64,000 nt of DNA from Streptomyces sp. S4.7 (GTDB taxonomy: Bacteria; Actinomycetota; Actinomycetes; Streptomycetales; Streptomycetaceae), in assembly GCF_010384365.1 (NCBI RefSeq), contig NZ_CP048397.1, forward strand, positions 2,294,001 through 2,358,000. The letters run 5' to 3'. Positions within the stretch are counted from its first letter, which is position 1. Each line of letters opens with the position of its first letter. Position numbers and translations under genes: made by a program. The notes beneath the pieces are model-generated. The model saw nothing but the letters and a program-made list of their open reading frames with translations. It searched no databases and was not told where the DNA came from. Shown here one piece after another: positions 1 to 8,679 of this stretch.

Positions 1-665
1 TCGGCGCCGCCGCCGTCGAGACGGTGCTCGGCGTCGCCGTGGCGCTGCTCCTGCACCGCTCGACACTGGTGGGCCGGGTGCTGGAGAAGGTCCTCATCCT
101 GCCGCTGATGATCGCGCCGGTGATCGCCGCGATCATCTGGAAGCTGATGCTCCAGCCGTCGGTCGGGGTCGTGAACCACCTGCTGCGGCCGTTCGGTCTG
201 GGCGGGGTGCAGTGGACGGACACCCCGACGGGCGCGCTGCTCTCCTCGATCGCCGTGGACGTGTGGGTCTACACCCCGTTCGTCGCGATCCTGGCGCTGG
301 CGGGGCTGCGCTCGCTGCCCGCGTCGCCCTTCGAGGCGGCGGCGGTCGACGGGGCGGGCTGGTGGTTCACCTTCCGCAAGCTGACGATGCCGATGCTGTG
401 GCCGTACGTCCTGGTCGCCGTGATCTTCCGGTTCATGGACTCGCTGAAGGTCTTCGACATCATCTACGCCCTGACGGAGGGCGGCCCCGGCGACTCCACG
501 GTGGTGCTCCAGATCCGCGCGTATCTGGAGGCGATCCGCTTCCAGCGCTACTCGTTCGGGCTGAGCTACATGATCGTGCTGTGGGCGGTGGTCTATCTGG
601 CGGCGATGGTGCTGGTGCGCTATCTGGGCCGGATCCAGAACCGGGCGGCGGAGGTGTCGAGGTGA
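1..665 (+). CDS. Sugar ABC transporter permease, MalF-type (5' partial)
   Basis: Inner-membrane permease of a CUT1-type carbohydrate importer. The reading frame is open from the window edge (first full codon at base 3), so the N-terminus is missing and about 220 residues remain. The EAA loop that docks the ATPase is visible as EAAAVDGAGWWFTFRKLTMP, followed by hydrophobic helices typical of binding-protein-dependent permeases. The stop overlaps the start of the next permease by 4 nt (GTGA), which implies translational coupling. A substrate-binding protein would be expected upstream, outside the window. Substrate is not determined from this gene alone. Confidence 0.93.
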   Translation, partial: GAAAVETVLGVAVALLLHRSTLVGRVLEKVLILPLMIAPVIAAIIWKLMLQPSVGVVNHLLRPFGLGGVQWTDTPTGALLSSIAVDVWVYTPFVAILALAGLRSLPASPFEAAAVDGAGWWFTFRKLTMPMLWPYVLVAVIFRFMDSLKVFDIIYALTEGGPGDSTVVLQIRAYLEAIRFQRYSFGLSYMIVLWAVVYLAAMVLVRYLGRIQNRAAEVSR

Positions 666-1531
666 CGAGACGTCAGCCGCCTGCGCGGCGGAACGGGGCG
701 GCGCGGCGACGGGTGCTGGGGATCGCCGCCGACGGCGCGCTGATCCTCTACTTCCTCTTCGCGCTCTTCCCCGTCATGTGGATGGTCGTGCTCTCGCTGA
801 AGCCGGGACACGAACTCTTAAGCACCTACTTCTCCTTCACCCCGACCCTGGACTCCTACCGCACGGTCCTCGGCGCGGGCGAGGACGAGGGTGTGCCGTT
901 CGTGCGGTTCTTCCTCAACTCCCTGGTGGTGTCGCTGGGGGCCGTCGGGCTCTCCCTGGTGATCGGGCTGCCCGCCGCGTACGCCGCGGCGCGCTGGCGG
1001 TTCCGCGGCTCGGAGAATCTGATGTTCACGCTGCTGTCGTTCCGCTTCGCGCCCGAACTGACCGTGATCATCCCGCTGTTCGTGCTCTACCAGCAGCTCG
1101 GTCTCTTCGACACCCACCTCGGCATGATCTGGGTCCTGCAACTGGTCACGCTGCCGCTGATCGTGTGGATCATGCGGTCGTACTTCGCCGACCTGTCACC
1201 GGAGCTGGAGCAGGCGGCGCTGCTCGACGGCTACACCCGCAAACAGGCGTTCTTCCGGGTCGCGCTGCCGCTGGTGAAGCCGGGGATCGCGGCGGTGTCA
1301 CTGCTGGCCTTCATCTTCGCGTGGAACAACTTCGTCTTCCCGCTGATCCTCACCTCCTCACAGGCGCAGACCGTGACCGTGGGCGCGCTGTCGTTCCTCG
1401 GCGGCGACCGGCCCAAGTACAACCTGACGGCCGCCGCCGCGCTCGTGTCGGTGATCCCGCCGTTGCTGCTGGCGCTCACGATCCAGCGGTATCTGGTGCG
1501 GGGGCTGTCGTTCGGGGCGGTGAAGTCGTGA
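662..1531 (+). CDS. Sugar ABC transporter permease, MalG-type, with TTA codon
   Basis: Second permease, 289 aa from GTG. It has about six hydrophobic segments and an EAA loop (EQAALLDGYTRKQAFFRVAL), the hallmark of MalG/UgpE-like importers. GTG is chosen because it overlaps the preceding stop by 4 nt and leaves the first helix intact. An in-frame TTA leucine codon lies at 818-820; TTA is very rare in Streptomyces and is read by the developmentally controlled bldA tRNA, so full expression of the transporter may depend on bldA. The stop overlaps the ATPase start (GTGA), keeping the whole transporter in one transcript. Confidence 0.94.
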   Translation: MTRRQPPARRNGAARRRVLGIAADGALILYFLFALFPVMWMVVLSLKPGHELLSTYFSFTPTLDSYRTVLGAGEDEGVPFVRFFLNSLVVSLGAVGLSLVIGLPAAYAAARWRFRGSENLMFTLLSFRFAPELTVIIPLFVLYQQLGLFDTHLGMIWVLQLVTLPLIVWIMRSYFADLSPELEQAALLDGYTRKQAFFRVALPLVKPGIAAVSLLAFIFAWNNFVFPLILTSSQAQTVTVGALSFLGGDRPKYNLTAAAALVSVIPPLLLALTIQRYLVRGLSFGAVKS

Positions 1532-2670
1532 TCGCGGCCGGGTCCGGCACCACCTCGATAGGGCTGCGCGGCGTCCACAAGTCGTACGGACGCACCACCG
1601 CGCTCGACGGCGTCGAACTGGACGTGGCCGAGGGTGAGTTCTTCTGTCTGCTCGGCCCGTCCGGGGCGGGCAAGACGACGACGCTCAAGACCGTCGCCGG
1701 TCTGGAGGAGCCGGACTCCGGCGCGGTCGAGCTGGGCGGCCGGGACATGACCGGCGTCGAGCCCTACGACCGGGGCGTGGCCATGTGCTTCGAGTCGTAC
1801 GCGCTCTATCCGCACCGCTCCGCCTACGACAACCTCGCATCGCCGCTGCGCTCGCCCAAGTACCGGCTGCCGGCCGCCGAGGCCCGTACGCGGATCCACG
1901 ACATCGCCGAACTGCTCGGTATCGAGCAGCTGTTGGAGCGTCCGGTGGGCGCCCTGTCGAACGGGCAGCGGCAGCGGGTGGCGCTCGGGCGGGTGCTCGT
2001 ACGGCCCGCGCGCGCGTTCCTCCTCGACGAGCCGCTCTCCCATCTCGACGCCAAGCTCCGCCAGGCGATGCGCGCGGAGCTGAAGGCCATCGGGGACGTC
2101 CGGCACACGACCACGCTGTATGTCACGCACGACTCGGTGGAGGCGCTGGCGCTCGGCGACCGGATCGGGGTGATCAGGGAGGGGCGGATCGTCCAGACCG
2201 GGACGCGGGGGGAGATCTGGCACCGGCCGCACGACACGTTCGTCGCCCGCTCCTTCGGTCGCCCGATGATCAACCTGCTGCCGGGGACGGTCACCGCGGA
2301 CGGGCACTTCGGGTCGGCGGAGGGCGGCTTCGAGGTGCCGCTGGACGTACCGGCGCCGCCGGGCACGGCGGTGCAGCTGGGCGTACGGCCGAGGGACGTC
2401 ACCCTGGGTGAGGCCGGGGGCGCCGGGGACGCGGCGGGCGGGAGCGGCGCGGTGGAGTTGACCGGCACCGTCTACGTCACCGAGGTCCTCGGCCGCGCCA
2501 CCGAGGTCACCGTCCGGCTCGGCTCCCGGCAGCTCTCGCTCGTCGCCCCGCGCGCCGGCGCGGCCGGCCTGCGCACGGACGATTTTGTACGGCTCCGCGC
2601 GGATCTTGAGAACCTGCTCCTGTTCGAGGCCGACCGGCCGGGACGTCCAGGACGAAGGATCAGCACATGA
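1528..2670 (+). CDS. Sugar ABC transporter ATPase 1 (UgpC/MalK type)
   Basis: ATP-binding subunit, 380 aa. Walker A is GPSGAGKTTT, Walker B LLDEPLSHLDA, and the switch His is in YVTHDS. The signature motif is LSNGQ rather than the usual LSGGQ. The C-terminal third is the TOBE/OB regulatory domain of MalK-like ATPases. It overlaps the permease before it (GTGA) and the DeoR gene after it (ATGA). A second, different ATPase is encoded two genes downstream. Paired ATPases in one importer operon are known from the rhizobial glycerol transporter GlpSTPQV, so a heterodimeric motor is plausible here. Known: MalK family function. Inferred: pairing and substrate class. Confidence 0.93.
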   Translation: MIAAGSGTTSIGLRGVHKSYGRTTALDGVELDVAEGEFFCLLGPSGAGKTTTLKTVAGLEEPDSGAVELGGRDMTGVEPYDRGVAMCFESYALYPHRSAYDNLASPLRSPKYRLPAAEARTRIHDIAELLGIEQLLERPVGALSNGQRQRVALGRVLVRPARAFLLDEPLSHLDAKLRQAMRAELKAIGDVRHTTTLYVTHDSVEALALGDRIGVIREGRIVQTGTRGEIWHRPHDTFVARSFGRPMINLLPGTVTADGHFGSAEGGFEVPLDVPAPPGTAVQLGVRPRDVTLGEAGGAGDAAGGSGAVELTGTVYVTEVLGRATEVTVRLGSRQLSLVAPRAGAAGLRTDDFVRLRADLENLLLFEADRPGRPGRRIST

Positions 2671-3458
2671 GCACCCAGCAGCAGCGCGGCCCCGCTCCGC
2701 GCCAGGCGGCGATAGCCGAGTACGTCCTCGCGCAGGGCGAGGGCACCGCCGCCGAGCTGGCCGAGCGGTTCGACGTCAGTCTGATGACCATCCACCGGGA
2801 CCTCGACGAGCTCGAACGCCAGGGCATCGTGAGGAAGTTCAGGGGCGGGGTGACCGCGCAGCCGTCAGGTGTGTTCGAGTCGAACGTCGCCTTCCGGCTC
2901 AAGGCGATGCACGAGGAGAAGGCGGCGGTCGCCCGGCACGCGCTGAGCCTGATCGAGCCCGGTATGGCGGTGATGCTGGACGACTCGACCTCCACCCTGG
3001 AGATCGCGCGCCGGCTCGGCGCCATCACGCCGCTGACCGTCGTCACCAACTTCCTGGAGGCGATCAACCTGCTGTCCGGGGAGCGCGGCATCCATCTGAT
3101 GGCGCTGGGCGGCGACTACGACCCCCTGCACTCCTCCTTCCTCGGGGTCAGTTGCGTCGAGGCCGTGCAGTCGCTCCAGGTCGACGTCTGTTTCACCTCC
3201 ACCGCCGCGGTCTCCGGGGGCTTCGCCTACCACCAGGAGCAGCACATCGTCTCCGTGAAGCGGGCGATGCTCGGCTCGGCGGCCCGCAACGTCCTGCTGC
3301 TCGACCACTCCAAGCTCGGCCGGGTCGCACTGCACCGGCTGGCCCCGCTCTCCGCCTTCGACCTGGTGCTCGTGGACGCCGGCGCCTCCGCGGAGGCGCT
3401 GCGCGATCTGGACGAGCACAAGGTCCCCTATCAAGTCTGCGAGGTGGGCGGTGACTGA
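2667..3458 (+). CDS. DeoR-family transcriptional regulator
   Basis: Probable repressor of this operon, 263 aa. Residues about 8-60 form the DeoR winged helix (ELAERFDVSLMTIHRDLDEL), followed by a DeoR C-terminal sensor domain with the ISOCOT-type fold that normally binds a sugar phosphate (MLDDSTSTLEIA, LLDHSKLGR). It begins at ATG overlapping the upstream ATPase stop by 4 nt and overlaps the next ATPase by 8 nt. Position inside the operon implies autoregulation, with a phosphorylated intermediate made by the FGGY kinase as the likely inducer. The operator would lie upstream of the window. Confidence 0.93.
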   Translation: MSTQQQRGPAPRQAAIAEYVLAQGEGTAAELAERFDVSLMTIHRDLDELERQGIVRKFRGGVTAQPSGVFESNVAFRLKAMHEEKAAVARHALSLIEPGMAVMLDDSTSTLEIARRLGAITPLTVVTNFLEAINLLSGERGIHLMALGGDYDPLHSSFLGVSCVEAVQSLQVDVCFTSTAAVSGGFAYHQEQHIVSVKRAMLGSAARNVLLLDHSKLGRVALHRLAPLSAFDLVLVDAGASAEALRDLDEHKVPYQVCEVGGD

Positions 3459-4587
3459 ACTGACCCTGCGTGAGCTGCGCAAGACGTACGTGTCGCGCGG
3501 CCGTCCCCCCGTGGACGCGGTGCGGGGCATCGACATCGGCCTGCGCTCCGGCGAACTGCTCGGTCTCCTCGGCCCGTCCGGCTGCGGCAAGTCCACCACG
3601 CTGCGGATGATCGCCGGTCTGGAGGAGGTCACCGGCGGCGACATCCTGGTGGGCGGCGACTCCGTCGTCGGTCTGCCGGCGCGGGAGCGCAACATCGGTG
3701 TCGCCTTCGAGAACTACGCGCTCTACCCGCCGCTGACCGTCCGTGAGAATCTCGGCTTCGGGCTCGCGGCGCGCGGCCTGCACGGGCGCACGGAACGGGG
3801 CCGCCGGGTCGCCGACATGGCGGAGCGGATCGGCATCACCGACCTCCTCGCCGCCCGGCCCGCCGGTCTGTCCAGCGGCCAGAAGCAGCGCGTGGCGCTG
3901 GCCAGGGCCCTGATCCGGGAGCCGGACGTACTGCTCCTGGACGAGCCGCTGTCCCATCTGGACGCGGCGCAGCGCGATACGACCCGTCGTGAACTCAAGC
4001 GCATCCAGCGGGACTTGGGCCATACGACGATTCTCGTCACCCACGACCAGGAAGAGGCGCTGTCGCTCGCCGACCGGATAGCCGTCATGAAGGACGGCGT
4101 GATCCAGCAACTCGGCACGCCGTACGAGATCTACGACGCCCCGGCGAATGTGTTCGTCGCCGACTTCGTGGGGGAGCCCGCGATCAACCTGCTGCCGGGC
4201 GTCGTGGCGGCCGACGGGTGGGTACGGCTCGGTGCGTCGGCGCGGTTCCCGTGCCCGGCCGGTCCGCCCGTCGGCCGGGAGGTGGTGCTCGGCATCCGTC
4301 CGGAGGACCTGCGGCTGGCCCGTGAGGGTGAGTCCGGGCCCGGGACGGGGGACACCGGGTGGGGCGAGGACCCGGGCGGCGCCGTACGGGCTACGGTCAG
4401 CGCCCATGAGCCGCTCCTGGAGTCCGGAATCGCCACGCTCATGCTCGACGGCGTCGCCGAACCCCTTGTCGTGGAGACCGGCCCGGAGACACGCCTGGAC
4501 CGGGGCGACACCGTACGCGTCACCGCCGACCCACGGCACACGCATGTCTTCGACGCCGAGACCGGAGAGGCCCTGACCCTGACATGA
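3451..4587 (+). CDS. Sugar ABC transporter ATPase 2 (UgpC/MalK type)
   Basis: Second ATP-binding subunit of the same transporter, 378 aa from GTG. Walker A GPSGCGKSTT, signature LSSGQKQRV (again not LSGGQ), Walker B LLLDEPLSHLDA, switch His LVTHDQEEA, then a TOBE domain. The start lies inside the end of the DeoR gene (8-nt overlap) and the stop overlaps the dehydrogenase start by 4 nt (ATGA). With ATPase 1 it could form a heterodimer, as in polyol/glycerol importers with two ATPases. The 'LSxGQ' variation in both subunits supports that they evolved as a pair. Confidence 0.92.
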   Translation: MTELTLRELRKTYVSRGRPPVDAVRGIDIGLRSGELLGLLGPSGCGKSTTLRMIAGLEEVTGGDILVGGDSVVGLPARERNIGVAFENYALYPPLTVRENLGFGLAARGLHGRTERGRRVADMAERIGITDLLAARPAGLSSGQKQRVALARALIREPDVLLLDEPLSHLDAAQRDTTRRELKRIQRDLGHTTILVTHDQEEALSLADRIAVMKDGVIQQLGTPYEIYDAPANVFVADFVGEPAINLLPGVVAADGWVRLGASARFPCPAGPPVGREVVLGIRPEDLRLAREGESGPGTGDTGWGEDPGGAVRATVSAHEPLLESGIATLMLDGVAEPLVVETGPETRLDRGDTVRVTADPRHTHVFDAETGEALTLT

Positions 4588-5594
4588 GGATCCTCGCAGC
4601 TGGTGATCATTTCGTCCTCAACTCCCTGATCACCGAGGCCCTGGGGCGCGTCGTCCCCGGCCCGGCCGAGATCACCCGACTCACCCTCCCCTGGCCGCTC
4701 ACCCCCTTCGGCAGGGTCGCCGAGGTCGACGAGGCCAACGACTGCGAGGACGCGCTGATCGAGGCGCTGGACGGGGTCGAGGTCTGTGTGACCCAGATGG
4801 GGCCCTTCACCGAACGGGTGCTGGCCGCCTCCCCCGCGCTGCGGATGGTCGCCGTGTGCCGGGGCGGCCCGGTCAACGTCAACGTCGACGCCGCCCGCGC
4901 GCGCGGCGTCAAGGTCTGCTTCGCGCCGGGACGCAACGCGGCGGCCACGGCCGAGTTCACCGTCGGGATGATCCTCGCGGCCCTGCGGCGGATCCCCGAG
5001 GCACACAACTCCCTCGTTCTGGAAGGAAAATGGGACGCCTCGCACTACACGTACGAGCGCTGCGGCCCGGAGCTGGAGGACACGCCGGTGGGGCTGATCG
5101 GTTACGGCGCGGTCGGCAGCCGGGTCGCCCGCGTGCTGACCGCGTTCGGCGCCGAGGTGGAGGTGTACGACCCGTATGTACGGGGCGACGTGCACGGCAT
5201 GCGGTCCCCGTCGCTGGAGGCGCTGCTGTCCCGGTCGAGCGTCGTCACGCTGCACGCGCGGCTCACCCCGGAGACGAAGGGTCTGATCGGCGCGCGTGAA
5301 CTCGCGCTGCTGCCAAGGGGATCGACCCTGGTGAACGTGGCGCGCGGCGGGCTCATCGACACGGACGCGCTGTGCGACGCGCTCGACAGCGGGCAGCTGG
5401 GCGCGGCGGCGCTCGACACGTACGAGCAGGAGCCACTGCCGGCCGGGTCCCGGCTGCACGGCACCCCCAATGTGGTGCTGACCCCGCATCTGGGCGGGGC
5501 CAGCAGGGCCGTGGCCCGCAAGGCGGCGCGGATCGCCGCCGCCGAGGTCGCGCGCTACGCCAAGGGCGAGCCACTGGCGCACTGCCTGACATGA
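4584..5594 (+). CDS. D-isomer 2-hydroxyacid dehydrogenase (SerA/phosphoglycerate dehydrogenase-like)
   Basis: NAD(P)-dependent oxidoreductase of 336 aa. The nucleotide-binding loop GLIGYGAVGSRV, the catalytic Arg in NVARGGLIDTDAL, Glu in YEQEPL and His in LTPHLGGAS form the family's catalytic set. It would interconvert a 2-hydroxy acid (sugar acid or phosphorylated derivative) and a keto acid. ATG overlaps the upstream stop by 4 nt. Its place between transporter and kinase points to catabolism of the imported polyol or sugar acid rather than serine biosynthesis. The exact substrate cannot be read from the sequence. Confidence 0.9.
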   Translation: MRILAAGDHFVLNSLITEALGRVVPGPAEITRLTLPWPLTPFGRVAEVDEANDCEDALIEALDGVEVCVTQMGPFTERVLAASPALRMVAVCRGGPVNVNVDAARARGVKVCFAPGRNAAATAEFTVGMILAALRRIPEAHNSLVLEGKWDASHYTYERCGPELEDTPVGLIGYGAVGSRVARVLTAFGAEVEVYDPYVRGDVHGMRSPSLEALLSRSSVVTLHARLTPETKGLIGARELALLPRGSTLVNVARGGLIDTDALCDALDSGQLGAAALDTYEQEPLPAGSRLHGTPNVVLTPHLGGASRAVARKAARIAAAEVARYAKGEPLAHCLT

Positions 5595-5639
5595 GGCCGC
5601 GCGCCGCCTTGAGGACCCCCGGAAGCTGAGGAGAGCGCG

Positions 5640-7046
5640 ATGTACGTCGGTATCGATGTCGGCACGTCGATGGTGAAGGCCGCGGCCTTCGACGCGGGAG
5701 GCCGGGCGCTCGCCGTCGAGTCCCGCCCGGTGCGCCTCGACATCCACGGCGGCCATGCCGAGCAGGACATGGAGGAGCTGTACGGCGCGGTCGTCGACGC
5801 CCTCGACACGCTCACCGCCGCGCTGCCCGGACCGGTCGAGCTGGCCGGGCTCACCGGTCAGGGCGACGGGGTCTGGCTGGTCGACGCCGAGGGGCGTCCG
5901 GTGCGGCCCGCGATCTCCTGGATGGACGGCAGGGCTCACGAGTTCGTGGACGAGTGGCTGGCGTCCGGCGTCTTCGAGTCGGTGTTCCGGCGCAGCGGCA
6001 GCGCGATGTTCCCGGGCTGCCCGGGACCCGTGCTGGCCTGGCTCGACCGCCACGAGCCGGCCGCGCTGGACGCCGCGACGACGGCGCTGTACTGCAAGGA
6101 CATGGTCTTCCAGCGGCTGACCGGGGTGCGTGCGACGGATGTCTCGGACGCGTCGATGCCGTTCCTGGACCCGAGGACACGGCAGTACTCGGGCGACGTG
6201 CTCGCGGAGCTGGGCCTCGCGCACCGGGAGGGGCTGCTGGCCCCGGTCAGCGATCCGGTCGCGATCGGTGAGCTGCCCTCGGGGTTACGGATCGCGAACG
6301 GGCCGTACGACCTGCCGGCCTGCGCACTGGGCGCGGGGGTCACCGAGCCGGGCGACGGACTGCTGATCATCGGTACGTGCCTGGCCTCGCTCGTCGCGAC
6401 GGACACCCTCGACCTGGAGGGTGAGCCGGGCGGGCTGCACATCTCGACGGACCGGCCGGGGCACTGGCTGCGCGCCATGCCCGCGATGGTGGGGACCGCC
6501 GCGCTCGACTGGGTGCTGACCACGACCGGCACGGACCTCACGGAGGTGGACTCCCTGCTGGACGCGGTGGAGCCGGGCGCGGGCGGTGTCAGGGTGCTCC
6601 CCTACTTCGCGCCGTCCGGTGAGCGCGCGCCGTTCGTCGACCCGGCGCTGCGGGCCGAGGTGACCGGTGTCTCACTGGAGTCGACGGCGGCCGATCTGAT
6701 CAGGGCCACCTGCGAGGGCATCGCGTACGCCGCCCGGCACTGCCTGGAGGCGGCGGGCCTGACGGGCAGCCTCGCGGTCTGCGGCGGCGGCACCCGGAGC
6801 CCCGCGTGGATGCGCCTGTTCGCCGATGTGCTCGGCCGCCCGCTGCGGATCGTGGAGGGCGAGGTGGGCGCACGGGGCGCGGTCCTCGCGTCGGCGGCAC
6901 GCCACGGGGTGCCGCTGGACATCGCCGCGTGGACTTCCCCCGCGGCGGTGGTGACGCCGGACCCAGTGCGGGCGGCGTACTACACGAAGGGTTACGACGA
7001 CCACCTCGCGCTCCTGGCGTCGGCGCGGGCGCGGCACGGTTCGTAG
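5640..7046 (+). CDS. FGGY-family carbohydrate kinase, with TTA codon
   Basis: Sugar or polyol kinase of 468 aa with the N-terminal ATPase fold motif GIDVGTSMVKAAAFD and the C-terminal FGGY signature region (TCEGIAYAARHCLEAAGL, then CGGGTRSPAWMRLFADVLG). It begins 45 nt after the dehydrogenase with a good GAGGAGAG ribosome site. It most resembles xylulokinase/LsrK-type members and probably phosphorylates the imported substrate, giving the DeoR inducer. An in-frame TTA codon is at 6285-6287, the second in this operon after 818-820, so bldA control of the whole pathway is likely. Confidence 0.92.
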   Translation: MYVGIDVGTSMVKAAAFDAGGRALAVESRPVRLDIHGGHAEQDMEELYGAVVDALDTLTAALPGPVELAGLTGQGDGVWLVDAEGRPVRPAISWMDGRAHEFVDEWLASGVFESVFRRSGSAMFPGCPGPVLAWLDRHEPAALDAATTALYCKDMVFQRLTGVRATDVSDASMPFLDPRTRQYSGDVLAELGLAHREGLLAPVSDPVAIGELPSGLRIANGPYDLPACALGAGVTEPGDGLLIIGTCLASLVATDTLDLEGEPGGLHISTDRPGHWLRAMPAMVGTAALDWVLTTTGTDLTEVDSLLDAVEPGAGGVRVLPYFAPSGERAPFVDPALRAEVTGVSLESTAADLIRATCEGIAYAARHCLEAAGLTGSLAVCGGGTRSPAWMRLFADVLGRPLRIVEGEVGARGAVLASAARHGVPLDIAAWTSPAAVVTPDPVRAAYYTKGYDDHLALLASARARHGS

Positions 7047-7466
7047 GGGCGGGCGGGGTGGCCCGGCGCGGGGGTGGCGCACCGGACGGGTGTCGGCACC
7101 GTACGCGGCCCCGCCCCGTCGTCATGTCCGGGACCGGGACCGGCTCGTGCGGCCCCGCACCCCCGGCTCGGGCACGGCGCACGCCGTTCGACGGGAGGCG
7201 GTGGCTCGTGCGCGGGACGCGGCCGGGGTCGCAGTCCGGACCGCGCGCCGTACGCGGCGCTCGGGAGCCGGGCGCGCCCGGCGTCGGACACCGGGTGCGT
7301 GGGCGGGCGGCATTCGGGGTGAACCCCGGATTGACGGCCGCCGCACAGGCGGTGAATCCGGCGTGCATCGCGCCAACTCGGGCCGCTCGCCTGCCTATCG
7401 TGCTGCCGCCGAACCCTGGATCACATCAAATGACCGACGTTCACGAGCCCGACGAGGGAGACCCGA
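7047..7466. other. 420-nt intergenic region, no convincing gene
   Basis: Very GC-rich spacer between the kinase and the glycerophosphodiesterase gene. The short open frames here lack ribosome sites and family features. The last 150 nt hold a PHO-box-like repeat (7318-7361) and less GC-rich sequence expected of a promoter. Nothing else is recognised. Confidence 0.6.
7318..7361 (-). promoter_or_regulatory. Candidate PHO box (11-nt direct repeats) upstream of glpQ
   Basis: Units start every 11 nt at 7318 (GGTGAACCCCG), 7329 (GATTGACGGCC), 7340 (poor match) and 7351 (GGTGAATCCGG). On the minus strand the good units read as GGTTCACC and GATTCACC, close to the GTTCACC core bound by Streptomyces PhoP. 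The same stretch contains an inverted repeat, CCGGATT (7326-7332) with AATCCGG (7355-7361). It lies about 110 nt before a glycerophosphodiesterase, a class known to belong to the PHO regulon in S. coelicolor. The orientation is opposite to the gene, which lowers confidence. Confidence 0.45.
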
Positions 7467-8558
7467 ATGTCCGCACAGCCCAGACGCCGCTCGATACTGC
7501 TCGCGGCCGGCGCCGCCACCGCCGCCACCGCGCTGCCCGTCACGGCCACCACCGCCGCCGCGTCGCCCCGGCGGCCCGAAGGCTCCGGCCGGCCCGTGGT
7601 CATCGGCCACCGGGGCGCCGCCGGCTGGCGGCCCGAGCACACGGCGGCGGCCTACACCTACGCCGTGCAGACGGGCGCCGACTGGATCGAGCCCGATCTG
7701 GTCCCCACCAAGGACCATGTCCTGGTCGTGCGGCACGAGAACGAGATCTCCGGGACGACGGACGTCGCCGAGCACGCGGAGTTCGCCGGCCGGCGGACGA
7801 CGAAGACCGTCGACGGGCGGCCGGTGACGGGCTGGTTCACCGAGGACTTCACGCTGGCCGAGCTGAAGACCCTGCGGGCGGTCGAGCGCCTGCCGCTGAT
7901 CCGTGACCGCAACACCGTCTTCGACGGCCGCGAGCCGGTGCTGACCTTCGAGGAGGTCGTGAAGCTGGCCCGTGAGCTGTCCCGGCGCCACCGCCGCCGG
8001 ATCGCCGTCTTCCCGGAGACCAAGCACCCCACGTACTTCCGCTCCATCGGCCTGCCCCTGGAGCCCGCGCTCGCGCGGATCGTGCGGCGCTACCGGCTGG
8101 ACGCCGACGAATGCGTGGTGCAGTCGTTCGAGCCCAGCAGTCTCGCCGCGTTCGCCGAGGAGCGGCTGCGGCTGCCGCTCTGGCAGGCGCTGGGCACGAC
8201 GGGCGCACCGTACGACCACGTCGCGGCGGGTGACCCCACGACGTACAAGGACATGATGACGCCGCAGGGGCTGGGGAGGATCGCGCGGTACGCGGACTGG
8301 ATCGGGCCCGACAAGTCGTCCGTCGTGGAGCCGTTCACCCTGCTGGCCGATGCGCACCGGGCGGGTCTGAAGGTGGGCGCGTACACCTTCCGCGCGGAGA
8401 ACCAGTACCTGCCGGCGGCCTTCCGCCGCGGCACCGACCCCAACGCGTTCGGTGACGCCTTCGCCGAGTACGCCCTGCACTTCGGCCGCGGCGTGGACGC
8501 CGTGGTGACGGACTACCCGGACATCGCGTCGATGGCGCGGGACGCGGCGGAAGCCTGA
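7467..8558 (+). CDS. glpQ: Exported glycerophosphodiester phosphodiesterase
   Basis: Hydrolyses glycerophosphodiesters (from phospholipid or teichoic acid turnover) to glycerol-3-phosphate and an alcohol outside the membrane. 363 aa. The N-terminus has a twin-arginine signal (PRRRSILLAAG) ending near TTAAAS. The GDPD domain starts at VIGHRGAAGWRPEHT with the metal and catalytic residues (HRG, E of PEHT, EPDL, RHE), with a second key region VFPETKHP. The ATG is used because it alone leaves the signal peptide intact. A PHO-box-like repeat upstream fits phosphate-starvation control. It is monocistronic; sodF follows with its own promoter region. Confidence 0.93.
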   Translation: MSAQPRRRSILLAAGAATAATALPVTATTAAASPRRPEGSGRPVVIGHRGAAGWRPEHTAAAYTYAVQTGADWIEPDLVPTKDHVLVVRHENEISGTTDVAEHAEFAGRRTTKTVDGRPVTGWFTEDFTLAELKTLRAVERLPLIRDRNTVFDGREPVLTFEEVVKLARELSRRHRRRIAVFPETKHPTYFRSIGLPLEPALARIVRRYRLDADECVVQSFEPSSLAAFAEERLRLPLWQALGTTGAPYDHVAAGDPTTYKDMMTPQGLGRIARYADWIGPDKSSVVEPFTLLADAHRAGLKVGAYTFRAENQYLPAAFRRGTDPNAFGDAFAEYALHFGRGVDAVVTDYPDIASMARDAAEA

Positions 8559-8640
8559 GCGCGGGCCGGGCGGTACTTCGTGGACACGGCCTAGGACCAA
8601 TGCCTGATCAACATCGGACCCTCTTGCTGTTAGCGTGCAG

Positions 8641-8657
8641 TTGCATAAGATGTGCAA
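8641..8657 (+). promoter_or_regulatory. Candidate Nur operator upstream of sodF
   Basis: A perfect dyad TTGCA-N7-TGCAA sits 23 nt before the sodF start, where it would overlap the core promoter or transcript start. Streptomyces Fe-SOD genes are repressed by the nickel-dependent Fur-family regulator Nur through TTGCA-type inverted repeats. The dyad is seen directly; its assignment to Nur is by location and motif similarity. Confidence 0.6.
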
Positions 8658-8679
8658 TAAGCAGCAGGAGGGCTCGCCC

